Source of the DNA: Haplomitrium mnioides
Taxonomy: Eukaryota; Marchantiophyta; Haplomitriopsida; Calobryales
Reading direction: 5' to 3'
Assembly: GCA_049999725.1 (NCBI GenBank)
Contig: JBNGIS010010916.1
Span: forward strand, 1-41,444
DNA length: 41,444 bases
This document shows, in pieces, positions 1 to 9,447 of this stretch; position 1 is the stretch's first letter, and each line of letters opens with the position of its first letter. Under the pieces are notes generated by a model that was not told the DNA's origin, did no database searches, and saw nothing but the letters and a program-made list of their open reading frames with translations. Made by a program: the position numbers and the translations under genes.

Positions 1-625
1 ACTTATGGTTTGGAATCAATCTTGCCTATTGAGTTTGATCTTCCTACGTTTAGAACTACAAGTGTGGAAAGAAGTGACGAAGGAAATTTGGAGAAGGCTA
101 CACGAACTCGCAGCCAACAGTTGATGGAGCTCGAAGAAGCACGTGTGATGGCTGAGGTCAATATTCACAAGGCCCCAGACCAGCAAAAGAGGAGTCATGA
201 CAAGAAATTTGGGAAGAGAAGACCAATGGTGTTTCAACAAGGAGATTGGGTGATGGTATTTAACTCCATTCGTTATAAGCGAAAACAAAAGAAGTTCTTA
301 CCAAGGTACTTTGGACCTTTTTTTGTGNNNNNNNNNNNNNNNNNNNNNNNNNNNNNNNNNNNNNNNNNNNNNNNNNNNNNNNNNNNNNNNNNNNNNNNNN
401 NNNNNNNNNNNNNNNNNNNNNNNNNNNTTTAACTCCATTCGTTATAAGCGAAAACAAAAGAAGTTCTTACCAAGGTACTTTGGACCTTTTGTTTTGCAGA
501 AAGTGTATTCTAATTACACTTATGACTTGTCTGAGCCAACAAGAATGCATTATGATCGGGTGAACTATGACAAGATGAAGCCATTTTATGCTCGTAAGGA
601 AGAACTCGCTCCGAGGGCGGAGTGA
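1..625 (+). CDS. pol: Ty3/gypsy integrase, C-terminal part (partial, interrupted by a gap)
   Basis: Integrase joins retroelement cDNA to host DNA in the nucleus. The frame is open from base 1 and ends at TGA 623-625. The first residues, YGLESILPIEF, are the conserved stretch after the catalytic core in plant Ty3/gypsy integrases (known for the family). A charged helix-like linker follows, then GDWVMVF and the GPY/F-type module RYFGPFVLQKVYSNYTYDL (about 467-520 after the gap). The protein ends soon after at DKMKPF, so no chromodomain is visible, which argues against a chromovirus. The catalytic D,D-35-E core lies outside the window. The 100 N at 328-427 split the frame, but the flanks are duplicates, so the true protein is probably continuous. 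No stop or frameshift is seen outside the gap. Confidence 0.87.
328..427. other. Assembly gap of 100 N, probably spurious
   Basis: Exactly 100 N. The 63 bases before it (259-321) are identical to the 63 bases after it (428-490), and both encode the same integrase segment. The bases just before the gap contain a run of seven T where the right copy has four, as expected at a low-quality contig end. The simplest reading is two overlapping contig ends left unmerged. Confidence 0.9.
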
Positions 626-645
626 AATCTTATAGGTAGGTAAAA

Positions 646-1789
646 TGTGAAGGCATGGGATGGTTTTGTGAAGATTTTAATGTGCTTAAACCCCTATCAT
701 AGCATGGGATGCACTTTGATGAGGTATTGAGAAGACTTAGAAGTTATTAGGAGAAACTTAGATTTGATCGGTTTTCTTTAATATGTGTAGAATTGAGTAC
801 AGAGTAAATTGTGTTCTTATTAGAAATTTTAAGAAGCTGATATTTTTTACAGGGATATAATAGTGCTTAAGTAATTAGTACCAATTTACAGAAGTGAAAA
901 CGATCTTGTAAACCGGAAGTTATAACCAGTCAAAGTTACAAAAGTGAGTTGAGGAAAAGCCAAAACAGAGAGTATCTACAAATTAGAAAATACAATTATT
1001 ATTAAATGGGTAGAAAGCTTACTTGACATGCTTTCCAACAAGGTATAGTACAGGCAAATTGACTTAGTATTAATGATTCTATAGAGATTCTTCTAGAATA
1101 GACTAAAGAGTAGAAAAGTCAATTTGTTCTTTGACTTATTCTTTGAGGGAATCTCAAAGTATCATCTTAGGAATTGTTTGTAGGGACAAATGCAAGGTAG
1201 AAAAGTCTTGGACCAATTGTTGAGATTCTTTGACAAGAGAAGCTCCAAATGAGAAGCTTCTTCTTGAAGAAGAAAACAAAAGTTGGAGACACTTGAGGAG
1301 CACTTGTAGGAATTAATAATTAGAAAGATAATCACCATAGATTCTTTACCTAGGGTGATAGAATATTTAGTTTTACTCCTAGTAATTATCTAGACTAGTA
1401 TATAAGAAGGAGGAGAAGAGAGGTTGGGCTGGAGTTGGGCTTGGTTTTCATTTGGAGATTTTAGATTTGAGAGTTGTGAGAGACCTTTGGAGAAGCACTT
1501 GGAGGAGCTACTTTGAAGACTCTTTGGAGGGCAAGCACTTGAGGGGTAGTCTTTCATAGAGTGAGGAGTGTGTTGAGAATTAGAAGAGTGAGAGCAAGAG
1601 TGTTTTGTGTGAGAGCATTTGGAGTAAAGAGTGAGAATTTCTATAATATTTTTGTATTGAGTATTCTTTCTTTGTAGAATTTGTTGTGTATTGATGATTG
1701 TAGCCACACTTCAACCCACCTCTCATATTCAATCTGCACTCAACATCAAAGTCACATGAGGAGAAACCGGCAAAGCCTCTAGCTTCACA
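646..1789 (+). repeat. 3' LTR of element X (1,144 bp)
   Basis: It starts TGTGAAGGCATG and ends CTAGCTTCACA, so the ends form the inverted repeat TGTGAAG/CTTCACA. The start lies 20 bases after the integrase stop; the upstream purine stretch near 634-645 is a weak candidate polypurine tract. The same sequence occurs inverted at 31437-32602 and, truncated, at 8366-9447. Over the last 140 bases this copy differs from the 31437-32602 copy at only about five positions, so those two are young relative to the 8366-9447 copy. No coding potential is seen in it. Confidence 0.9.
1399..1406 (+). promoter_or_regulatory. TATA box of the X LTR promoter
   Basis: TATATAAG lies about 750 bases into the LTR, where a U3 promoter is expected, and is followed by a GA-rich leader. 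It is conserved in the inverted copy (CTTATATA at 31834-31841) and reads TACATAAG in the older copy (9047-9054). Transcription would start about 30 bases downstream; that is inference. Confidence 0.6.
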
Positions 1790-3400
1790 GCCCAAAGGAT
1801 GACCCAGATGCATGGCTGGATGACCTTGAAAACACTGTAGCAGCGAATGGGGAAGCCCATGTAAAGCTTGGAATCCTGTCGGCAGTATTGAAAGGAGAGG
1901 CCCAGCCCTGGTACAAGGACCTGCTAGATAACGTCAAGAAGGACTGGCATGCATTCAAGGAGGGCTTCACAGCGGAGTTTCGGGGGATTGGAGAAGAAAC
2001 TGAGGCATTGATCAAGATGGGTCAGCTCAGGATGCAGAAGAAGGAGTCTGTGAGAAGGTTTCTCCAACGGTTCAAGAAGGTGGCAAGGAAGCTGAACCCT
2101 CCAGCCCTTGATAGAATGCTCACAGCGTGGTTCCTCGTAGCGCTTCCCAGAGGAATTGGGACCTGGGTGCGCCAAACGGATCCACAGACTCTTGATGAGG
2201 CAGTCAATGCAGCCAGATCCCATGTGAAGGCTGCTACCACCAGTTCCCGGAGGAAAGCAAGGTCCAAGTACAACTCTGACAATTCTTCGGACACCTTGGA
2301 CAATGACGAGGGAACAGATTAGAGTTCTGAGTCCTCATTGGAAAGCGAGAATGAGTCGAGCAGTAGCAGCTCAGACAAGGACCGGTCATCCAGGAGGAAG
2401 AAGAAGAAGAAGGACCTAAAGAAGAAGAAGCAGGTGAAGGAGGTGCATCATCGCAAGGGGGCAAGCAAGGGGAGGTACAAGAAAACCGAACCCGAACCCG
2501 AGGCTAGCAGGAAGCCAAGGGGAGGGATCGAATTGAGGAACTAAGTGCCAAGATGGAGGTGATGAACATCCTCCTGACAGGGATCAAGCCGGAGGGAAGA
2601 CCCCTACCGACCCGGAGAGTTGGAGTCTGGTGTGTCCGCTGCAAGCAACACGGACATTCCCCCTAGGAATGTCAGAATGACACCAATGCTGTGCAGTATG
2701 TAAGGGAGGAAGCATCGGAGTACATGAGAGAAGAGGTGGAGTATATCTTGGAGGAGGCTCCAGACATAGTGTATCAAATCCAAGGGGGACCTCGGACAAT
2801 TCTAAGCATGCATGCAGGAGGGAACGCAGGGCCTGTGAATCAATGGGCCGCTAATTGGGCACCCATGACCACGATCATGGTATGTTGGAATTGTGGCCAG
2901 CCTGGTCACGTTTCAGCAGGCTGTCCGGAGCCGCGGAAGAGCAATTATGGGCAACCGCATCCCCTCTGCTTCCAATGTAAAACGGAGGGGCATGTAGCCA
3001 GGAATCGCCCGCACGGAATGCTAGATGCTGCCCCTGGGCCAAGCTTGAATCCTCCTCCCTCTCAAACGTCAATTTGATCACTATAGACATGGAGGAGGAA
3101 GCTGAGTTGCCAGGCTGGGAGACACCAACATCGGAAGAGTGTTTCAGGGTGGTCACCAGGGCAGGGGCCAAGGCCACAAAGAAAAGCCACAGGAAGGCGG
3201 AGAAAAGAGCTGAGAAGGAAGTGGCTCGAGCGACCCTACCTCGGGATGATCTTGATTATCGGCGAGATCATCCGAAATGGTTCTACCCAGAGCAGCATGA
3301 CCAGGTGAGGAAGCAGTTGGAGGCTTTGGAGGCCCTGGAACAAGAGCAAGCAGAAGAGGAGACCCTCAAGGAAGTCTGGAAGTAGCAGGGAGGGCTCTAG
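1790..3400 (+). pseudogene. gag: Retrotransposon gag (capsid/nucleocapsid), broken; element Y
   Basis: Gag forms the virus-like particle and packages RNA. The start is missing because X is inserted upstream. The capsid part (1792-2250) has the plant retrotransposon gag pattern, with GEAQPWYKDLLDN, FRGIGEETEALIKMGQLR and FLQRFKKVARKLNPP. A Ser/Glu-rich stretch and a Lys-rich block (about 2395-2440) follow. Then come three CCHC-type knuckles: 2631-2672, 2883-2924 and 2967-3008 (the last has Arg instead of the fourth Cys). A linker follows from about 3083 with an EALEALEQEQAEEE coiled-coil-like stretch. Breaks are TAG 2320-2322, a frameshift near 2526, TAG 2664-2666 inside knuckle 1, a frameshift before 3077, and TAG at 3383-3385 and 3398-3400. 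The last TAG is also present in Z. Compared with Z, several stops are CAG to TAG changes. Confidence 0.9.
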
Positions 3401-4327
3401 CAGGTGCAAGAGAGGATTGCAGCTGCGGAAGAGGGGGTGAAGCCCATCCTCTACAGCATTCAAGCGGACATAAGAAATTGTCCTGTCACAGTCATAGTAG
3501 GCCAACTCCTCAAGGATAGCCCATTGTACCGGAGACAGCTCCGTGAATTGCTGATAGGTGTGAAGAGGAGGAAGAGGCTGCCCAAGGTGGGAGTTCCAGC
3601 AGACTTGCAATTGGTTTGTGAGGACAAGGATGCCCTTGAGATCGACATACAGATCGCGGGTTGCACATTGTCCTTGGTGCCCGTAGACGGAGGGGCAAGC
3701 GTCAACATCATGATGGAGGAGACTGCTCACAATCTGGGATTCACGGAATTCCAGCACACCGCCCGAATCATGAGGCTGGCGGATAGGTTGCGCGTAAAGC
3801 CATTAGGCTCTCTCTTGCAAGTCCCAACATTCATCGGAGGGGAGGAATTCAAGCTCAACTACCTGGTGATGCGACCCGCTAGAGCATCTCCTTACCCGGT
3901 GCTGATCGAGAGACCGTGGCTGTATGAGGCCAAGGTAATGCACAATCGGGGGAATTCTACACTGGTGTTCGGCTCCAACAGAACGACAGTGCATTACGGG
4001 CCTGTTCCTCATATGGGAGAAATGCAGTCAGAGGCAGAGTACGAGAGTGTGTGGTCTGAGGAAGAAGAGGACTCGGAGTACCACTACTAGGTACAAGTGG
4101 TGAGTGAAGCAACAGAGGGGGATCTATTGGAGGAGGGTGTGAAGCCTGTCCACCAAAGTAAATTCTCAACCTACGACAGACCAGAGCACCAATGGAAATC
4201 AGTGGCAGATGGGGCCAAGGGTGGGGACACGAGGGGGCACCTCGACAAATGGAAGAGGTATGAGGATCAAAGGCAAAATGAGGGCCCAACTATGACCTCA
4301 TCAAGGGCGACTAGCAACCGCAAGTAA
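3401..4327 (+). pseudogene. pro: Retropepsin-like aspartic protease and C-terminal tail; element Y
   Basis: The protease matures gag inside the particle. It is open from 3401 to TAG 4088-4090, then open in the same frame to TAA 4325-4327. The active-site loop is VDGGASVNIM, with Asp at 3686-3688. The flap and later strands include PVLIERPWLYEAKVMHN, equivalent to the usual I-L/I-G-R-P-W motif of plant Ty3/gypsy proteases (here E replaces G). There is no ATG at the left end; the frame continues from gag after a TAG. TAG 4088-4090 is TGG in Z, so it is a private mutation. The tail (4091-4327) has no recognised domain. A typical element would continue into reverse transcriptase; here the frame ends 157 bases before the polypurine tract. 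Confidence 0.87.
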
Positions 4328-4484
4328 GTTATTTGTGTGTATGTGAGTGTGTGTTTTGTGGGGGGGGAGGGTGTGTTTTGTGAGGTTGTTTTGCAGGAGT
4401 TACAGAGTCGGCCCAGCAACCAGCAGTAGAGGCACCAGAGAATTGAGGGAGAAGAGGTGTGTTCGCGGGGACGCGTCACACTTT

Positions 4485-4493
4485 AAGGGGGAG
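4485..4493 (+). other. Polypurine tract of element Y
   Basis: AAGGGGGAG lies three bases (TTA) before the LTR start TGTTAGC. This is the plus-strand primer position in LTR retrotransposons. Z (14429-14440) and W (32973-32984) have the same arrangement on the reverse strand. Confidence 0.85.
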
Positions 4494-5099
4494 TTATGTT
4501 AGCATGTAGTTTGGAGCACTAAAGCTGAATTCACGAAATCAGAAGCACCACTGGCCATATTGTTCCCTTTGCGAGTGTGAAGGCTCTCTGGAACACCTGA
4601 TTACCTCAAATAGCTGATAAGAGCAGGGTGCATAAGTCCTGGGAGGGAAACATGATCATGGCGGAGGGGAGGAGGAAGGAGAGCAGTGATCGCCAGCCAA
4701 GGGAGGGGCCCCATTCTCAATTTCAAAGCAGGCCAGCGGAAATCCGTGGGCCTAAGGAGGATGCGGGGATAGGAGCTGGGGAGAAGGAATAGAGCAGCCA
4801 CCCATGGCGAGGCGATCGCAGGAGGAAGAAGAAGGGATCAACAACAAGGAAGCCCGAAGGCACTCTGATGAAAGGCAGCTCGCGGGGGTTCTGTAGCGGC
4901 CATAAATCGGGAAGCAAGCATCAGGAGCTGATAGGAGGAGGTGAGATCGTCACGAGGGCGAGCAAGGCCAGGGAAGAGGGACGCCTCGATCCCGCAAGCA
5001 AGAGCAAGCCCCGGAGAGGCCGATCAAACAATCCATCCGAGTCGGTAAGTCCTGACGGAAGAGTGGAGTCCCCGGAAGGCCCCGCGAGATTCCACGGAA

Positions 5100-6411
5100 A
5101 CGTGGCATCTCTAGAGCCCTTCGCGGGATTCCGCAGACGACGTGGCAGCACCAGGAGGCCCGCGAGTCTGCGGACAGGCGCCTCCCTAAGTGGGGAGCCC
5201 ACTTAACTTGGTTCCGAAGCGTCTTTCGACGTGGAGAGCCTGGTTAAGAGGGATCCACGAGGAACTCAACTGCGGAGCAAGAAAAGAGGACCGAAACAAC
5301 AACTTATCGCGGGTCTGGCCGATGGAAAATGGGAGAGTGCCGGAAGGGCGATCTATCAGAGATCCGAGAAGAGGAAGAGCGTAGAAGCCGAAGGGGCGAC
5401 CTAGCGCAGATTCGCCAAAGAGGAAACACAGAGGAGAGCCGACAAGAGGACTAATCACTGATCTGTCCGAATAAGGGTGAGTGAAGGCAAAAAGGCGACT
5501 TGTCGGAGAATCGGTTCGAACGACGCGCATCAATGGCGAAGCAGTGACCCAGCGCAAACCATCCAACGAGAAGAAGGTTGAGCCAGAAGGGCGATATAGC
5601 GCCTATCTGGTGGGGGGAAACGAAGGGCATGGCAAAAGCACGATATGTCGGTGAATCGGTGAGCAAGATGAGAGCGGCTGGAAAACGAAGTTAACGTCGG
5701 TGCGACTAATGGAGGGGCTACCGGCACCGAAAGGGTGACAATTCACCGCTTTGGCATCCACAAAGGTAAAAGTTCGACGGGGTGTGGCAGAAAGTTTGAA
5801 AGGGGCGAACCGTCCGAAAGGGCCTAGTAGTTTTTATAGCGAGCTTTAGGAAGTGTTGACGAAGCTAGCCTTAGGCGTGGGAGTAGTTCTTACTTCGGAG
5901 GTACGTCGAAACGGCAACATCGACACCGTTCTTATTCGGCGAGTAGGGGAAGTCCATGGGGGTTCTACGAATGATGTGGTGAGCGCATGGAGTCTGTGGG
6001 AGGCTTCGGAAACGTGGCGCGCTGAGGAGCCGGGAGGTGTTTCCGAGGGTCAAACTTCGGAAGAAGGGTCCGTACGACGGTCCGCCTACCCCTTTGCGGG
6101 GCGGCGTCGGACGCAGCCCTTTGGATGACGTGGCGCCTTAGGAAGCGCGCAAGGTTACGTGGGTCAACATTAGAAGGAGGTTCGCGCGACGGTCTGCCAA
6201 CCCCTTTGTGGGGCGGCGTTGGACGATGGCCTTCGAATGACGTGGTGACTCCAGGGACCCCGAGGCAATTCACGGGACACGCGGCGCTAGGAGAGGAGTT
6301 CACTTGACCTCTAGCATCGTGCGGGTCAACTACGGAGGGAGCAGTCAGCGCGATGGTTAGCCTACCTCCTTGCGGGGCGGCATCAGACAGCTATGCAGCG
6401 GACGACGTGGC
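5100..6411 (+). promoter_or_regulatory. ACGTGGC motif cluster in Y U3
   Basis: ACGTGGC occurs at 5100-5106, 5140-5146, 6012-6018, 6128-6134 and 6405-6411, with a near match at 6240-6245. ACGTGGC is the core bound by plant bZIP factors (G-box/ABRE class). The sites lie in U3, upstream of the TATA box at 7746. Several sit next to a repeated GGGGCGGCGT block (about 6100, 6210, 6375). Function is inferred. Confidence 0.45.
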
Positions 6412-6831
6412 GCGAGGAGACAAAAGAAGCATCTACGGGGGGATCTAAGGAGATTCCTTGGAGTCAATTCCGTAGGGCACTGCAGGACTCGGTTCCGAAG
6501 CACCTCTTTGGACTTGCTCCTATGGGAATCTGTGAAATCTCTTCATGTAAGATTCCTTGGAGTTGTTACCGTTGTCCTTGGCTTTTCCTCGACCAATTGT
6601 TGGACACGCGGCGCGCGCTACTTGCCCGTTGCAACGGGATTAACTAACAAGCGCCACGCGTCGTCACTTCCCAACTCTAGGGAGCTAGCGAGATTAACGA
6701 CCTTTCGTGGGATCAGACGTCGGGAGGCAGCGCGCGAGGGGAGTATACTTGGGCGACCTTCGAATTCTTCCAGGTTGATGCACGGGCAATTGTTGGAGAT
6801 ATAGCCTTGCGAGGCACGCGATTCACGCATA

Positions 6832-7405
6832 GTAAGGCAGGGCGATAATTCATTGAAGGCTACGTGAAGTAGAGTTACTAGCTCTATGGGCCAGAGGGAT
6901 TCGGAGGTGGACTGGAGGGGTGCCGAGTGTTACAGAGTAGTGAGCTCTCGATGCTCGGGCGATCCAGGTGAACTTGTCCTTATCGGTGGACTAGAGCGGA
7001 GGGTTACTTATACGATAGCTGGAAGGAGTTTTGGGTCCGCTGAGAACTAAGGAGAGGCTACCGGGTAGAGAGCTTGCAGTCGTCTCAGCGTTTCACGGGC
7101 CATTGCGAGGTGACAACGATAGCAAGAAAAGGGAATTGTGGATGGTAAGGAAGGGCGATAATCCATTGAAGGTTACGTGAAGCAGGGGTACTAGCTCCAG
7201 AGGGCCAGGGGGATTCGGAGGTGGATTGGAGGGGCACCGAGTGTTGCACAGTAGTGAGCTCTGGATGCTCGGGCGATCCAGGTGATTTCGTCCTTGATGG
7301 TGGACCAAAGCGGAGGGTTACTGATACGATAGCTGGAAGGGGTTTTCGGTCCGCTGAGAACTAAGGAGAGGCTGCCGAGTAGGGAGCTTGGAGTCTCTCG
7401 GCATT
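6832..7405 (+). repeat. Direct duplication of about 313 bp inside the Y LTR
   Basis: The segment starting GTAAGGCAGGGCGATAATTC at 6832 is repeated at 7145 with moderate divergence, and both copies contain the GATCCAGGTGA and GATAGCTGGAAGG blocks. The copies are adjacent, so the period is 313 bases; the second copy runs to about 7405. The Z right LTR shows a related, shorter duplication (about 18385-18440 and 18513-18560). Confidence 0.8.
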
Positions 7406-7745
7406 TCCTTGTGCAAGCGCATCAACCCACAGTGTTCGGAGAACACTCTGGGGCTGTGCCAGTGTTGGTGCACTACATAGTAAGACTCGTTGAGGCTTGA
7501 GGGTGGAGTGGGCTACCTACAGCTGGTAAAGCTGTCTTCCAGAGGTGGAAGTAAAAGAAACTCTCTTCCTAGCTTGAGGAAGTAAAAGCAAGGCTTCTCG
7601 CGAGGGAAGTTAAAAAACTATCTGGAGAGGTGGGTGTGTGGGTTGTTGGGCTGCAGTTGTAAGGCAGCAGGATTCACAAGGAAAGTATCATTTAGTCAGA
7701 ATTCTAGAGGGCCTTCAAGGATTCTGTTGTCTCTTGCATATATTG

Positions 7746-7753
7746 TATATAAG
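7746..7753 (+). promoter_or_regulatory. Putative TATA box of the Y LTR
   Basis: TATATAAG follows the conserved block CTCTTGCATATATTG and lies about 620 bases before the LTR end, leaving a reasonable R plus U5. The same position in both Z LTRs is changed and lacks TATATAAG. Confidence 0.5.
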
Positions 7754-8365
7754 TGTTGTTCATATATGTGTAGTTAGATTGCTTTTTTGCATGTGTGTCC
7801 CTTTGAGTTGCTAGATTAGTGGACATTGGTTCAGCTGAGCAGACCCTGGGAACACACTTGAATGGGGAGTCCAATCCCTTGACAAAAGTCTGGTATCCTG
7901 GGGGTGAATGCTCTCTGTTCTTGATCTTGTTTGCATAGTTAGGAATTAGTGCATGTAGGGTAGTTAGGATAATCTAGTTCAGTTCTGTGACAACCTTGAG
8001 AGGGGGAGTCCAGTCTTTTGTAGTGTTCAGCTGTGCAAGTCACCAGCACCATTCTGCCCAAGCACAAATAAGGTGGCAGGGCCCTAGTCATTGGGTCCTA
8101 AGAATAAAGAGGAAGAATCACATAGATCACAGCTGGGTGTAAATGGATGTGGATCTGTGTATGGTTGAATGTCTGACTTGAGTGTGAGAAGAAGAAGAGT
8201 GAGAGAAGCATACCATGCCTATAAGGAGAGGAAGAGTCCTTATGGTCTGAAAGTGGTAACTGACAAGGGGCCATCTCAGAAAAAAACTTGAGCGACCGAA
8301 AACACGTCCTCCCCTACCTCGAAACGGGGCTTGAAAAGGTTAAGGCCTGAAACAGGGGAGTAACA

Positions 8366-9447
8366 ATATGTGTTCATTTGAGTAAGGAGTAAATTTGTTC
8401 ATATTAGAAATGATTAGAAGTTGATATGTTTCAAGTGAATATATTATTGGTAAAAAACCTCGTTGAAATTTATAGAAGTGAAAAAGCTCTTTTTAACTAG
8501 AAGTTATAACTAGTCAAAGTTACAAAAATTATCTCCACAAAAGTCCAAAAAAAGATTATCTAAGAATTTTAAAACACAAATACTATTATTGAGTTAGAAA
8601 ACTTCCTTCACAAGCTTTCTTACAAGTTATAGTACATGCAAATTGAATAAGCATTAATGACTTTATAAAGATTCTTCTAGAATAGACTAAGGTAAATTGA
8701 ATAAGCATTAATGACTTTATAAAGATTCTTCTAGAATAGACTAAAGAGGAGAAAAGCCAAGAAAAGTCAATTTGTTCTTTGACTTATTCTTTGAGAGAAT
8801 CTTGAAGCATCATCTTTGGAATTGTTTGAAGTGACAAGCACAAGGTAGAAAATTATTGAATCAATTTTTGAGACTCTTTGACAAGAGAAGCTCCAAATGA
8901 GAAGCTTATTCTTGAAGAAGAAAACAAAAGGTGGAGACACTTGAGTAACACTTTTAGGATTTAATAATTAGGGAGATAATCACAAAGAATTCTTTGTCTA
9001 TGGTGATAGAATCTTTAGTTTTACTCCTAATAATTATCTAAACTAGTACATAAGGAGGAGGAGAAGAGAGGAGAGGGACTACTTTTCATTTTAGACTTAA
9101 GATTTGGGAGTTGTGAGAGACCTTTGGAGAAACGCTTGGAGAAGCTCTCGGAGGAGCTCCTTTGAAGACTCATTGGAGGATAAGCACTTGAGGAGTGGTT
9201 TTTCATAGAAAGAGGAGTTGTTTTAGAGTTAAAAAGATGAGAGAAAGAGTGTTTTGTGTGAGAAACTTTGGAGTAAAGAGTTGAAGATTTCTAATATATT
9301 TTTATATTCAGTATTCATACTTTGTAGACTTTGTAAGTTTGTAATGCATTGATGATTGCAGCCACACTTCCACCCACCTCTCATATTCATTGTGCACCCA
9401 ATATCAAAGTCACATGAGGAGAAACTCACAAAGCCTCTAGCTTCAAA
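8366..9447 (+). repeat. Truncated X-type LTR, host of the Y insertion
   Basis: This aligns with the X LTR from its position 136 to its end. The first 135 bases should lie left of Y, outside the window. It ends CTTCAAA where the family has CTTCACA, and satellite begins at once (9448). It is clearly more diverged than the other two X-type LTRs, and its TATA box is altered (TACATAAG at 9047-9054). It contains a private 54-bp tandem duplication. No integrase or gag sequence follows, so it was probably a solo LTR in the satellite before Y arrived. Confidence 0.82.
8641..8744 (+). repeat. 54-bp tandem duplication in the old X-type LTR
   Basis: Bases 8641-8690 recur exactly at 8695-8744, a period of 54. 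The other two copies of this LTR have the segment once, so the duplication arose here, and recently given its identity. Confidence 0.9.

Larger units (their letters stand above)
1..1789 (+). mobile_element. Element X: 3' end of a Ty3/gypsy LTR retrotransposon
   Basis: The left edge cuts into a Ty3/gypsy element. What remains is the integrase C-terminal coding end (1-625), a 20-base spacer and the complete 3' LTR (646-1789). Directly after the LTR, at 1790, the sequence continues as in-frame gag of another element (Y), matching the uninterrupted gag of Z (10980s-type codons KDDPDAW at 1795 onward). X is therefore nested inside Y gag, and Y's 5' half should lie left of the window. The expected 5-bp target duplication is GCCCA (1790-1794) or close to it; its partner is outside the window. 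Two other LTRs of this family are present at 8366-9447 and 31437-32602. Confidence 0.88.
1790..8365 (+). mobile_element. Element Y: gag-protease-only LTR retrotransposon, 3' portion
   Basis: Y resumes in frame at 1790 after the X insertion. In order it holds gag (to about 3400), protease (to 4327), a polypurine tract (4485-4493) and a 3.9-kb 3' LTR (4497-8365). There is no room for reverse transcriptase, RNase H or integrase between protease and LTR, and relative Z has the same layout. Beyond the LTR, ATATG at 8366-8370 continues an X-type LTR at its position 136, so Y is inserted in that older LTR; the predicted target duplication is ATATG. Y's 5' LTR and gag start should lie left of the window. 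Confidence 0.88.
4497..8365 (+). repeat. 3' LTR of element Y (3,869 bp)
   Basis: It starts TGTTAGCATG right after the polypurine tract and ends GGGGAGTAACA. Reverse-complement blocks are shared with the Z LTRs, for example 7540-7620 with 12725-12800 and 6740-6790 with 18780-18830. The U3 part (4497 to about 7750) is GC-rich, carries ACGTGGC motifs and a direct duplication of about 313 bp. A TATATAAG box is at 7746-7753. Short open frames in both strands (for example 4868-5206) have no recognisable domain and I do not treat them as genes. Confidence 0.88.

Noticed and set aside
4868-5566. Open frames of 90-126 codons on both strands of the Y LTR.
   Set aside because: The region is GC-rich, where stops are rare; no domain is recognised, and overlapping frames on opposite strands are equally long.
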